Of a stretch of DNA of 64,000 nt, positions 24,765-33,629 are shown piece by piece (position 1 is the first letter of the stretch; each line of letters begins with the position of its first letter). This DNA comes from Oscillospiraceae bacterium (GTDB lineage Bacteria > Bacillota > Clostridia > Saccharofermentanales > Saccharofermentanaceae). Under the pieces are notes generated by a model. It had not been told where the DNA came from and ran no database searches. It worked only from the letters and a program-made list of their open reading frames with translations. The stretch is taken from NCBI GenBank assembly GCA_902788505.1, contig CADAKH010000008.1, positions 1 through 64,000 on the forward strand, written 5' to 3'. Position numbers and translations under genes: made by a program.

Positions 24765-26351
24765 TTACTTAACTGAGTCAACAATGTGCTTTCTCAGTGT
24801 CAGTACAGCACCTGCGAGGAGGACTGCTGATATCCCGAGGATAACATAATGGCTTACGGACTCACCTGATGCGGGAACAGAAGCAGCAGGCTTGATAGTA
24901 AATTTGGAAGTAACAGTTACATCGTTATCAAACAATACTGTAATCGTGTGCTCACCTGTAGAAAGAGTCTTAAGGAACTCAGGCATGATGGTAATGATTA
25001 CACTTCCCTCTTCTGCCGTAATGAACTTGCTGTCAGTAAGTTCACCGTCAATATAGATCTTGCTTCCGGCACATTCAAAACTATAGAAAGTGTTATCGAA
25101 AGTCTTATCCTTGATACCGGCCTGAAGGATCCTGATTACGATTGAATCAGTACTGCCGGCAGTCCATACTGCGTCAGCACCTCCAATTACTTTATAAATA
25201 TCGTAAAGTTCGAAACTTGCATAGAAAACAGGCCACAGCAATTCTTCAAATTCATCATAAGAAGGCATCTTACCAGCTTCAACCATTGCAGCAGCTGCAT
25301 CAACTACTTTCTTAAGTTCATTGTACGTTTCTTCTTCTAAATCAGCACCATAATCTGAAAGCAATTGCTCGCCTGCTTCCAACGCCAATGAATACATGGC
25401 TTTTACTGCTTCATCAAGCTTTTTCTTAGCAGTAGTATCGAAACCAGCCTGCTCTTTTTCTGTTAAGATTTCATTGAATTCATATGCAGCATCGTAAACG
25501 TCATAATAATTTGCTATGGTGAGTTTATCTGCAGCAGGAAGAGCATTGATCTTGTCTGTAACTTCCTTAATGAGTTTGTCTCTTATCAAGCCAATGTATT
25601 TTTCTTCAGCTGCTGTCATATCATTAAAGTTAGTTACATATCTACTCTGATTTTCTGTCAATTCATTATATGCTTCTCTTGCAGCATGGATCCTGTCACG
25701 GCACTCATCAGAATCATCAACTTCACCGATTGCATCTATAAGATCAATTACCTCAGCCGCTTTGTTTTTATCAATCTGTTCCTCAACCTCAAGCAAATGG
25801 TTAATGTACATATCTTCTTTCTGTTCATCGGTTAACGCTTCATACGCTTCTCTGGCAGCCTCGATATCAGCTCTGTCTTCTTCAGTGACCTCATCAACAC
25901 CGGGAAGGGCATCGATCATATCCTGAACAGCCTTCTGTTCGTCATCAAGAGTGCTGTGAGATGCAAACTCAAACGGATATTCATCAGAACCATTACCGTT
26001 TATCAGAATTAATCCATCCGTCTGGAAAGAGCATTTTGCTGACTCAAGCTCGATAAACTCTGTACCTCTGGTAAAGCCATAGTGACCAAAACCTTGCTCA
26101 TCAACTTCTTTACTTACAACAAGCACATCGCTGTTATGAACATATATCTTCGTAGTGGAAGCAGTACGAATGGCAAGTTCTTGTGCAGTGATCGTAATCT
26201 CATCACCCTCTTGATAAATACCGTCGTACTCAAAGTCGTGGATCGATTTTGTTTCTACAGCAACCGATGTCATACCGATACCGATCAGGCATGAGATTGC
26301 AATGGTAAATGACAGCAGTACTTTGAGCACACTTTTTCCTGCAGTTTTCAT
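24765..26351 (-). CDS. Secreted surface protein with repeats and a sortase-like tail
   Basis: 528 residues. Signal peptide: MKTAGKSVLKVLLSFTIAISC and onward to about residue 33. A beta-type N-terminal domain of about 115 residues follows, then three related helical repeats of 50-70 residues with words such as AAREAYEALTDEQKE and AAREAYNELTENQSRYVTN, common in clostridial surface proteins. A second beta domain precedes the tail VPASGES, a hydrophobic helix and RKHIVDSVK. The tail resembles a sortase cell-wall signal (VPxSGE in place of LPxTG). AAAGGGG precedes the ATG. Ligand unknown. Confidence 0.85.
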   Translation of the reverse strand: MKTAGKSVLKVLLSFTIAISCLIGIGMTSVAVETKSIHDFEYDGIYQEGDEITITAQELAIRTASTTKIYVHNSDVLVVSKEVDEQGFGHYGFTRGTEFIELESAKCSFQTDGLILINGNGSDEYPFEFASHSTLDDEQKAVQDMIDALPGVDEVTEEDRADIEAAREAYEALTDEQKEDMYINHLLEVEEQIDKNKAAEVIDLIDAIGEVDDSDECRDRIHAAREAYNELTENQSRYVTNFNDMTAAEEKYIGLIRDKLIKEVTDKINALPAADKLTIANYYDVYDAAYEFNEILTEKEQAGFDTTAKKKLDEAVKAMYSLALEAGEQLLSDYGADLEEETYNELKKVVDAAAAMVEAGKMPSYDEFEELLWPVFYASFELYDIYKVIGGADAVWTAGSTDSIVIRILQAGIKDKTFDNTFYSFECAGSKIYIDGELTDSKFITAEEGSVIITIMPEFLKTLSTGEHTITVLFDNDVTVTSKFTIKPAASVPASGESVSHYVILGISAVLLAGAVLTLRKHIVDSVK

Positions 26352-26513
26352 AATAAAACCCCTTTCTTTTTTTAACGCTCATTGAGAATTTCCCATAATG
26401 TTTCATTATACATTAATATCGGAAATGTCAAAAAGAAATTATTTATTTTAATGCAACAAAACAATATTGAGGTGTCTCAGATCTCGGGTTTAGAAAGGTG
26501 GCATGCCGGAATC

Positions 26514-26595
26514 CATATACCCCCAGGGGGTATGCAGTTGCTTTCGAAACCGATATTTACCTACTAAATTACAAAAAATGGTTTTTAGTAGGTAA
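26514..26595. repeat. Composite palindromic element, copy 1
   Basis: CATATACCCCCA (26514-26525) is part of a near-perfect hairpin ATACCCCC/GGGGGTAT (26517-26533). It is followed by TTACCTACTAAA (26557-26568) and its exact complement TTTAGTAGGTAA (26584-26595) around a 15-base loop with AAAAAATGG. The element lies in a 586-bp stretch (26352-26937) without any gene-like frame. Confidence 0.6.
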
Positions 26596-26720
26596 TTTCT
26601 ATCTGAATATCCGCTTGAATGACGCCTTATAGAACTCCTATACCCGTTAAGACTTCGAAAAACACGGCAAAATCAGCTTCAAACACCACATTCAACATTC
26701 AAAACGGGCTGATTATGGGT

Positions 26721-26776
26721 CATATACCCCCACCCCCTTACCTACCATATTCGAAAAATCGGATTTTAGTAGGTAA
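26721..26776. repeat. Composite palindromic element, copy 2
   Basis: The same two words return: CATATACCCCCA (26721-26732), then TTACCTAC (26738-26745) and GTAGGTAA (26769-26776) around a loop with GAAAAATCGG. The spacing between the two words is 26 bases shorter than in copy 1 and the C-rich hairpin is lost. This is a diverged duplicate. Confidence 0.6.
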
Positions 26777-26813
26777 ATTCGAATTTAAAGGGCTATTCAA
26801 ATTAGGTAGAACA

Positions 26814-26855
26814 TATTGGGCTGATCGTATTGGGCTACCCCTATTGGGACAGCCC
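26814..26855. repeat. Three 14-bp spaced TATTGGG repeats
   Basis: TATTGGG occurs at 26814, 26828 and 26842, exactly 14 bases apart. The intervening bases are partly similar (CTGATCG, CTACCCC, ACAGCCC). The stretch ends with a GGGCT/AGCCC inverted pair. It lies just downstream (minus strand sense) of the ABC exporter gene. Confidence 0.5.
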
Positions 26856-26937
26856 CTTCTGTTTGAAGTTAACCCTTGAAGATCATATTGAATTAGACCC
26901 CTGAAGTCAGACAAACTCCAAGTGGTCACTTAAAACT

Positions 26938-28668
26938 TCAGGCGTTAAACTTATAGAGCGAAGCGTAAACACCATTCTTACGCATCAATTCATCGTGGGT
27001 TCCGCTCTCTTCGATGCCGTTCTCGGTAAGGACTAAGATCCTCTCGGCATTTCTAATAGTCGAAAGCCTGTGAGCAATAACGAGCGTAGTCCTGTTCTTT
27101 GCTAGTCTTTCAAGAGACTCTTTGACGATATTCTCACTCTCGTTATCGAGCGCGCTCGTAGCTTCATCGAAGATCAGTATCGGCGGGTTCTTAAGGAAGA
27201 CTCTGGCAATGGATATGCGCTGTTTCTGTCCGCCGGAGAGCTTTACGCCGCGCTGGCCTATATCAGTTGCATAACCGTGAGGCAGAGACATAATGAAATC
27301 ATGAGCATTGGCGAGCTTTGCCGCCTCGATGATCTCTTCTTCAGTCGCACCCGGTCTTCCGTAGCTGATGTTGTCGTAGATAGTACCGGCAAACATGTAA
27401 ACATCCTGCTGAACGATTCCGATGTTGTCACGAAGGCTCTTCAGAGTAACATCCCTTATGTCTTTGCCGTCGATCTTAATAGATCCGTCAGTAACATCAT
27501 AAAATCTCGGTATAAGGCTGCAAAGCGTTGTTTTGCCGCCGCCGGAAGATCCGACAAGAGCAACATATGAACCAGCGGGAACCTCCAGATTGATATGCCT
27601 TAAGACTCTGTGGGCACCGTCTTTGTATTTGAACGACACATCCTCGAATCTGATATCGCCCTTAACATCAGAGAGTTCAGCCGCGCCTTCCTTATTCTGG
27701 ATATCAGGCACGATCCTGATCATCTCAACGAAACGCTCAAAACCCGTATATCCGTTCTGAAACTGTTCCGTGAAGTCTATAAGGGTCCTTACAGGTTCAG
27801 TAAAGACATTGATATAAAGAAGGAAAGCAACAAAGTCAGGTACCGCAACAAGTCCCCTGGTCATGAGAACGCCGCCTGCGACAATAACGATTATGTTGAT
27901 AAGAAGCGTAAATGCCGTCATTCCGGAATGGAAGATCCCCATGTTTAGATAGCTTGCCTTTTTTGCTTTGAGGAAGCCGTCATTACCGATCTTAAACTTC
28001 TCATTCTCTATCGCTTCATTTGCAAAAGACTTAACAACTCTGATTCCGGAGAGATTATCTTCGATCTGCGTATTGATCTCTGCAATCTTTACTCTGTTCA
28101 TCTTAAAAGCCTTGCGCATCCGCTTGTTGAGAATAAACGCGAAAACAAACATGAGCGGAAGCATTATAAATGCCGCCAGCGTAAGATAACCGCTTATTCC
28201 CGCAAGGATAACGAAGGCACCGATGATCTTTATAAGAGAGATGACTATATTCTCAGGTCCGTGATGCAGGAGTTCTGTTATCTCGAAAAGATCGTTCGTG
28301 ATCCTGCTCATGAGCTGTCCCACCTTCTGATCATCGTAGAACGAGAAGGAAAGCTTCTGATAATGCGAGAAGATCTCGGCTCTCATGTCGTATTCCATCT
28401 TCGCACCCATGACATGACCGACATAACTTATATAGTAATTAGCAAAGAACTGGACTATGAGAAGCGCCAAAAGGATGCCGCCGATAATCAGGATCTTCCT
28501 CATACCCTCATCTGCAGTAAGATTCGGTATTTCTGATGTGATGCTTCTTACAGCGAGCGGTATAACAAGCGCGATTCCGGATGCAATGACCGCGAAAAAC
28601 ATATCCAGGAAGAATACTCCCAGATAGGGCTTGTAGTAGCTTAGCATCCTTTTAAGATTATCCCTCAT
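26938..28668 (-). CDS. ABC exporter, fused membrane and ATPase domains (MsbA/LmrA type)
   Basis: 576 residues from the chosen ATG (MRDNLKRMLSYYKPY). The frame stays open 33 codons upstream, but that part is not protein-like and GGGGTG precedes the chosen start. Six membrane helices occupy residues 1-310. The ATPase domain has Walker A GSSGGGKTT, Q-loop IGIVQQDVYMFAGTI, signature KLSGGQKQR, Walker B ILIFDEATSALD and H-loop IAHRLST. No peptidase C39 domain. It works as a homodimer or with an unseen partner. The substrate (lipid, drug or peptide) cannot be told. Confidence 0.95.
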   Translation of the reverse strand: MRDNLKRMLSYYKPYLGVFFLDMFFAVIASGIALVIPLAVRSITSEIPNLTADEGMRKILIIGGILLALLIVQFFANYYISYVGHVMGAKMEYDMRAEIFSHYQKLSFSFYDDQKVGQLMSRITNDLFEITELLHHGPENIVISLIKIIGAFVILAGISGYLTLAAFIMLPLMFVFAFILNKRMRKAFKMNRVKIAEINTQIEDNLSGIRVVKSFANEAIENEKFKIGNDGFLKAKKASYLNMGIFHSGMTAFTLLINIIVIVAGGVLMTRGLVAVPDFVAFLLYINVFTEPVRTLIDFTEQFQNGYTGFERFVEMIRIVPDIQNKEGAAELSDVKGDIRFEDVSFKYKDGAHRVLRHINLEVPAGSYVALVGSSGGGKTTLCSLIPRFYDVTDGSIKIDGKDIRDVTLKSLRDNIGIVQQDVYMFAGTIYDNISYGRPGATEEEIIEAAKLANAHDFIMSLPHGYATDIGQRGVKLSGGQKQRISIARVFLKNPPILIFDEATSALDNESENIVKESLERLAKNRTTLVIAHRLSTIRNAERILVLTENGIEESGTHDELMRKNGVYASLYKFNA

Positions 28669-28840
28669 ATTTATCACCCCATTTCCTTCATAAAGGTCAG
28701 GCAGAAAAATATTATTATAATCATAGTGTGGTTTGTGCGCCATACATGATACTGCCTGAAATCCCAATTAAGACACCCGGAACATAAAAATTGCCGGAAA
28801 ACTCATCCGGCCATGCTGATCACCAAAACAAAACAGATAA

Positions 28841-29229
28841 TTATCTGTACTTCTTTTCGGGATGCAAATCGTAATATGCCTTCTTGTCGGCATACATTCT
28901 TTCATCGGCAACACGCATTGCGCTACGGTAAACATCAGCATCGAAGAATACTCCGCTCAGGATATTCGCAGCTTTCTTGAGTATCTTATCGCCTTCGTTA
29001 TGGCCGCTTTCGTCGTTTACCCGCTTAAGACCGTTAAGGTCCGTAAATATAACGGAATAAGGATACCTGATCTCCGTCTTGCCTGACAGGATATCGCTTA
29101 CATCATTATTCATGGCATTACGGTTTTTAACTCCGGTACGGATATTTCCGTATCTTCCGTCGGGCAGTTTATCGACCGACATAATACAGGTTTTACCTTA
29201 TAATCAGAGAGCAGTTTTTCAAAATCCAT
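28841..29229 (-). pseudogene. Decayed GGDEF-domain gene
   Basis: A 113-codon frame (28841-29182) matches a diguanylate cyclase domain up to GVKNRNAMN, YSVIFTDLNGLKRVNDESGHNEGDKIL and FDADVYR. It then jumps to AMRVADERMYADKKAYY. The central segment with the GGDEF signature, some 50-60 residues, is missing. Upstream, another frame (from the ATG at 29229: MDFEKLLSDYK) runs into it with a frameshift. The start used in the 113-codon frame is therefore not a true one. No enzyme activity is possible, and it reads as a relic. Confidence 0.7.
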
Positions 29230-29439
29230 GCCGGTATTACCCCATTAACTTGATAGGTACAAAATATCACACACATTTTCCATGTGTATAGCGAAACGGC
29301 AACCGTTAAACAATCTTTACAAAAACGATTATTTCTGGACATTGTTATACGATTCTGCCCAAAGTCAATTATAATTGACAACGATTTATTTCTTATTGTA
29401 TATTTATTGAGGAATAAGAAAGTTAAAGGGGTAGTTATT

Positions 29440-31026
29440 ATGGCTATTTGGGACAATCCTGTCGGCAACGCAGGTAGGTTTGGCGCATCCAAGATTAGGA
29501 CATTCTCTGCAGATTCGGTCAAGTGCCCGAACTGCGCTTCAAATCTGGTTTTTGACCTTCAGCACGGTGCCTGTATATGCAGGAACTGCGGCGGTCTTTT
29601 CGATCCTGAGACTCTGGAGAAAGTCGGATCTTTCGGGCTTATAGATCCCGAGAAGAATTACGATGGCACGATCGAAGTCAGCAAGGAAGATGCCGACCGC
29701 ATCGAGATCGTATGCAACTCATGCGGCGCCGAGATCGTAACCGATAAGAACACCGCATCGACATTCTGTGCATTCTGCGGCTCGCCCGCGCTTATCACAA
29801 GAAGACTTACCCGTGAGTTCAAACCGGATTACATCATTCCGTTTAAGATCGATAAAGAGAAAGCTATCAGCATTTTTGAGGAACACTGCGCAGGAATCTC
29901 ACATCTTCCTAAGGATTTTAAATCTAAAAAAGTCCTGGCGAAGATGACCGGTCTTTATGTTCCTACCTGGATCATCTCAACGGAAGTAGAAGTCGATGTT
30001 GTCGGTCAGGGTAAAATGGGAAAGATGGTCGATTCCGTTTATTCCGAGAACTATAATTCTTCAAGTGGTAACTATGCCCAGCTTACTTATGGCAAAGTTA
30101 AGTTCAGACTCAAGGATGTTCCTTTTGACGGAGAGCTCAAAATCGCCAACAATCTGATGGCGGCAGCAGAACCGTTTGATTATTCGGAACTCGTAAGATT
30201 CAGACCTGAATATCTCCAGGGTTTCTTCGCAGAAAAATACGACGAACAGCCTCTTGATATGATGGACAGGATCTACAAGCGTTTAGACAGATATGCTTTG
30301 AAGGTATGCGATGAAGTAACTTTCGGATACGATGATTTTGTTCCGAACTCTGACAGCAGTTTTACAAGATATAACAATCAGGACATCAAGTACGCACTTC
30401 TTCCCTGCTGGTTCCTGAGCCTTGATTACAACGGTGATAACTATCAGTACATCGTTAACGGCCAAACAGGTAAAGTATCCGGCGAGTTCCCTTATGCCAA
30501 AGGCTGGGAAACGATCGAGCGCACCGGCAGAAAAGCCAGGATGGAAGCGATCAGCTGGAACACGAGTATCCGCGGACTGTTATATCTGACACCTGTTATC
30601 GTTCTGGGAATACTCCGTGTATTTGCATCTTTCAGCAGATCTTCGGCATTCATGATGTTCATCTTTAATCACCCTTTTGAGTTGCTTCTCCTGCTTCTTG
30701 CAGCAGGCGGCGGTGCATATGTTTGCGCAGAGATCCTTCCGAAAATTCTGCGCGGACGCGAAAAGCATGACCTGGATATGCTCTCGCAGTCAAGCAGCCA
30801 CGAACTGGCACCTGAACAGGGCGTTGAGGCTTATTACGATTCTTCCTTCCCTATCACGGCTTACGAGACCACCAAAGACTTTATATCTCTTGAAACCGGC
30901 TGGAAATATGGCGAAGAAGAAAGATTCGACTTTAAGTCCGCAATGCCTGATGCTGATGAAACAGAGCTCGACGAGAATGCTACTGAATTCCAGAAACATG
31001 GCTTTGACAGAAAGATGATGCAATAA
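29440..31026 (+). CDS. Zinc-ribbon membrane protein of unknown function
   Basis: 528 residues from the ATG preceded by AAAGGGG (the open frame extends 52 codons upstream). Two zinc ribbons at the N-terminus: CPNC...CRNC and CNSC...CAFC. A middle domain of about 250 residues begins at FKPDYIIPFKID, with VPTWIISTEVEVDV, and is typical of TFIIB-zinc-ribbon proteins of Clostridia. Two hydrophobic helices follow (near LLYLTPVIVLGILRVF and FELLLLLLAAGGGAYV), then an acidic tail. I do not know its role. It is alone on the plus strand, with a strong terminator behind it. Confidence 0.85.
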   Translation: MAIWDNPVGNAGRFGASKIRTFSADSVKCPNCASNLVFDLQHGACICRNCGGLFDPETLEKVGSFGLIDPEKNYDGTIEVSKEDADRIEIVCNSCGAEIVTDKNTASTFCAFCGSPALITRRLTREFKPDYIIPFKIDKEKAISIFEEHCAGISHLPKDFKSKKVLAKMTGLYVPTWIISTEVEVDVVGQGKMGKMVDSVYSENYNSSSGNYAQLTYGKVKFRLKDVPFDGELKIANNLMAAAEPFDYSELVRFRPEYLQGFFAEKYDEQPLDMMDRIYKRLDRYALKVCDEVTFGYDDFVPNSDSSFTRYNNQDIKYALLPCWFLSLDYNGDNYQYIVNGQTGKVSGEFPYAKGWETIERTGRKARMEAISWNTSIRGLLYLTPVIVLGILRVFASFSRSSAFMMFIFNHPFELLLLLLAAGGGAYVCAEILPKILRGREKHDLDMLSQSSSHELAPEQGVEAYYDSSFPITAYETTKDFISLETGWKYGEEERFDFKSAMPDADETELDENATEFQKHGFDRKMMQ

Positions 31027-31034
31027 AAACTAAG

Positions 31035-31070
31035 AGGGCTGTCTCATTTGTTTTGAGACAGCCCTTATTC
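31035..31070. terminator. Bidirectional terminator between the zinc-ribbon gene and lepA
   Basis: AGGGCTGTCTCA (31035-31046) and TGAGACAGCCCT (31054-31065) make a perfect 12-bp stem with a 7-base loop. TATTCTT follows on the plus strand. On the minus strand CTTAGTTTTT follows. The genes on both sides converge here. Confidence 0.9.
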
Positions 31071-31129
31071 TTCAATTATATTAATAACCGGACTTGTATT
31101 GTGTAAGCAATGCTCTCCGCCTCTTCATA

Positions 31130-32944
31130 TTACTCGTCATCCAATTTGAGAACACTCATGAAGGCTTCCTGCGGAACTTCGACAGAACCTACCTGTCTCA
31201 TACGCTTCTTACCTTCCTTCTGCTTCTCGAGGAGCTTCTTCTTACGTGAGATATCACCGCCGTAACACTTGGAAGTAACGTCTTTGCGGTAAGCTTTGAT
31301 CGTCTCTCTTGCAATTATCTTGCCTCCGATAGCAGCCTGTACGGGGATTTCGAACTGCTGCCTCGGGATGTTCTCCTTGAGCTTCTCGCACATTCTTCTT
31401 CCTCTGGCATAGGCCTTGTCCGTATGTACGATGAATGACAATGCATCGACGGGGTCTCCGTTAAGGAGGATATCGAGCTTAACGAGCTTGGATCTCTGGT
31501 ATCCTGCAGGCTCGTAGTCAAGTGAAGCATAACCTCTCGTGCGTGATTTGAGCGCATCGAAAAAGTCATAGATTATCTCATTCAAAGGCATCTTGTAGTG
31601 AAGCATTACACGCTTTTCATCAAGATACTTCATGTCTGTATATTCACCGCGGCGCTCCTGGCAGAGTTCCATGATGTTTCCGACATATTCTTTAGGAAGC
31701 ATTATCGTTGCCTTAACGATAGGCTCTTCCATGTAATCGATGGATGCCGGATCAGGCATGTTCGTAGGGTTGGAGCAATCAACGACAGAGCCGTCCGTAA
31801 GATAGATCTTATAGATAACGGAAGGTGCTGTGCTGATAAGATCGAGATTGAACTCTCTCTCAAGTCTTTCCTGGATTACTTCATAGTGCAGTAGTCCTAA
31901 GAATCCGCATCTGAAACCGAAGCCCAAAGCTGCTGATGTCTCTGCATCAAAGGAGAGCGCCGCATCGTTAAGCCTGAGTTTTTCTAGTGCATCCTTAAGG
32001 TCGCCGTATCTTGCACCGTCAACGGGATAGATTCCGCAGAATACCATCTGCTGGATACCCTTATATCCGATGAGCGGTTCTTCTGCAGGATTCTCTGCAA
32101 GCGTAACAGTATCGCCCGGCGCAGTATCTCTTACATTCTTGATCGAAGCACAGATATAGCCTACCTCTCCTGCCTTAAGGCTCTCGGTAGGAACAAGTTC
32201 GCCCGGATGGAACATACCTAATTCGGTTACGGTGAACTCTTTGCCGGAGTGCATCATCCTGATACGGTCGCCGGTCTTTACCGTGCCGTCCTTGACTCTT
32301 ACGCTGACGATAACACCTTTGTATGAATCGTATTTGGAATCGAATACAAGAGCCTTTAAAGGCGCATTCTCGTCACCTTCAGGCGCCGGAAGATACTCGA
32401 CAACCTTTTCGAGCACCTCATCGATATTGATATCGCTTTTCGCAGAGATAAGAGGCGCATAGGAAGCATCCAGACCGATATCGTCTTCTATCTCCTGACG
32501 GACCTCTTCAGGCCTTGCAGAAGGAAGATCGATCTTGTTGATAACGGGAAGGACTTCCAGATCTGCATCAACTGCAAGATAAACATTTGCGAGAGTCTGC
32601 GCTTCGACACCCTGGGAACTGTCAACGACAAGGATAGCTCCGTCGCACGCGGCAAGTGACCTTGAAACCTCATAGTTGAAGTCAACGTGGCCAGGAGTAT
32701 CAATAAGGTTAAGCAGATATGTATTGCCGTCAGAAGCCTCGTAAGGTAGTCTTACGGCCTGTGATTTGATCGTGATTCCACGCTCACGCTCAATGTCCAT
32801 GTTATCCAGGATCTGGTCCTGCATCTCACGCTTTTCCCTTACATGTGTATGCTCGATCAGACGGTCAGCCAAAGTAGACTTACCGTGGTCGATGTGCGCG
32901 ATAATGCAGAAATTTCTTATGTACTTACGATAGTTGTCACTCAT
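31130..32944 (-). CDS. lepA: Elongation factor 4 (back-translocase LepA)
   Basis: 604 residues, full length. GTPase motifs: [14 protein letters not shown] (G1), RGITIKSQ (G2), DTPGHVDF (G3), NKIDLPSA (G4). The LepA-specific C-terminal domain ends [24 protein letters not shown]. It binds ribosomes and affects translocation and assembly. It lies 19 bp after lepB on the same strand, in a lepA-lepB-aspS run. Confidence 0.97.
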   Translation of the reverse strand: MSDNYRKYIRNFCIIAHIDHGKSTLADRLIEHTHVREKREMQDQILDNMDIERERGITIKSQAVRLPYEASDGNTYLLNLIDTPGHVDFNYEVSRSLAACDGAILVVDSSQGVEAQTLANVYLAVDADLEVLPVINKIDLPSARPEEVRQEIEDDIGLDASYAPLISAKSDINIDEVLEKVVEYLPAPEGDENAPLKALVFDSKYDSYKGVIVSVRVKDGTVKTGDRIRMMHSGKEFTVTELGMFHPGELVPTESLKAGEVGYICASIKNVRDTAPGDTVTLAENPAEEPLIGYKGIQQMVFCGIYPVDGARYGDLKDALEKLRLNDAALSFDAETSAALGFGFRCGFLGLLHYEVIQERLEREFNLDLISTAPSVIYKIYLTDGSVVDCSNPTNMPDPASIDYMEEPIVKATIMLPKEYVGNIMELCQERRGEYTDMKYLDEKRVMLHYKMPLNEIIYDFFDALKSRTRGYASLDYEPAGYQRSKLVKLDILLNGDPVDALSFIVHTDKAYARGRRMCEKLKENIPRQQFEIPVQAAIGGKIIARETIKAYRKDVTSKCYGGDISRKKKLLEKQKEGKKRMRQVGSVEVPQEAFMSVLKLDDE

Positions 32945-32963
32945 TGAAAATCTAATCCTTTTG

Positions 32964-33629
32964 TCAGAGTATCTTTACCTCATTGAGCGGGAACACTCTG
33001 ATAACTGCGACAGCTTTGATCCTGTCTACAGTAAAAGGTCCGAGATTACGTGAATCGTTACTTACAGGTCTGTTATCACCCATGCAGAAGTATTCGTTAT
33101 CAGCAAGAGTAATCTCATTGTTGCCCCTCTTTATTGCATCATCCATCATGGTAGTCTTTGTTCCTTCAGGAAGATAATTCTCCTGAAGCATATAGAACTC
33201 CGATGAATCGGCAGGCTTGATATATACGTTGCCGTCTTCGATCCTGATAGTCTCTCCCGGAAGAGCAATGATCCTCTTGATCAGGTACTCCTTCGAGTTA
33301 TAACCTTCCATGTCCTTTCCGTCGAGAACAACTATGTCGCCTCTCTTATATGTATGGAAATAATTGGAAAGCTTCTGCGTAAAGATAACGTCGCCGGAAG
33401 ATAATGTCGGTGACATCGAACTGCCGTAAACATTATCTTTCTGGACAAGGAATACCACAATGAATACTCCCGCAAGAATACCTATGCAGATAGTGCGAAG
33501 CCAGTCGAAGACTTCGTAAGCAGGACTTCCCTTTTCGAACTTCCTTGACTTACCTGAAACCTTCTTGTCAGAAAGATCCGTATCTTCCTTCAAAACCTCT
33601 TCAGCTGCCTTATTCTCGTCGTTGATCAT
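32964..33629 (-). CDS. lepB: Signal peptidase I
   Basis: 221 residues. One N-terminal membrane helix (about 46-63), then the catalytic Ser in YGSSMSPTL (Ser71) and the catalytic Lys in [12 protein letters not shown] (Lys118). The late motif [19 protein letters not shown] is conserved. It removes signal peptides from secreted proteins at the outer face of the membrane. It overlaps aspS by one base. Confidence 0.96.
   Translation of the reverse strand: MINDENKAAEEVLKEDTDLSDKKVSGKSRKFEKGSPAYEVFDWLRTICIGILAGVFIVVFLVQKDNVYGSSMSPTLSSGDVIFTQKLSNYFHTYKRGDIVVLDGKDMEGYNSKEYLIKRIIALPGETIRIEDGNVYIKPADSSEFYMLQENYLPEGTKTTMMDDAIKRGNNEITLADNEYFCMGDNRPVSNDSRNLGPFTVDRIKAVAVIRVFPLNEVKIL

Noticed and set aside
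26352-26937. Possible small genes in the long gap between the surface protein and the ABC exporter
   Set aside because: The open frames there (for example 26619-26879 on plus) run across the palindromes and TATTGGG repeats, have no ribosome binding site and no hydrophobic or domain signal.
26938-28668. The ABC exporter as the processing transporter of the double-glycine peptide
   Set aside because: It has no N-terminal C39 peptidase domain and lies about 19 kb away with no operon link.
29193-29522. 109-codon minus-strand open frame over the start of the zinc-ribbon gene
   Set aside because: It covers the well-supported N-terminus and ribosome binding site of the plus-strand gene and shows no protein-like features.
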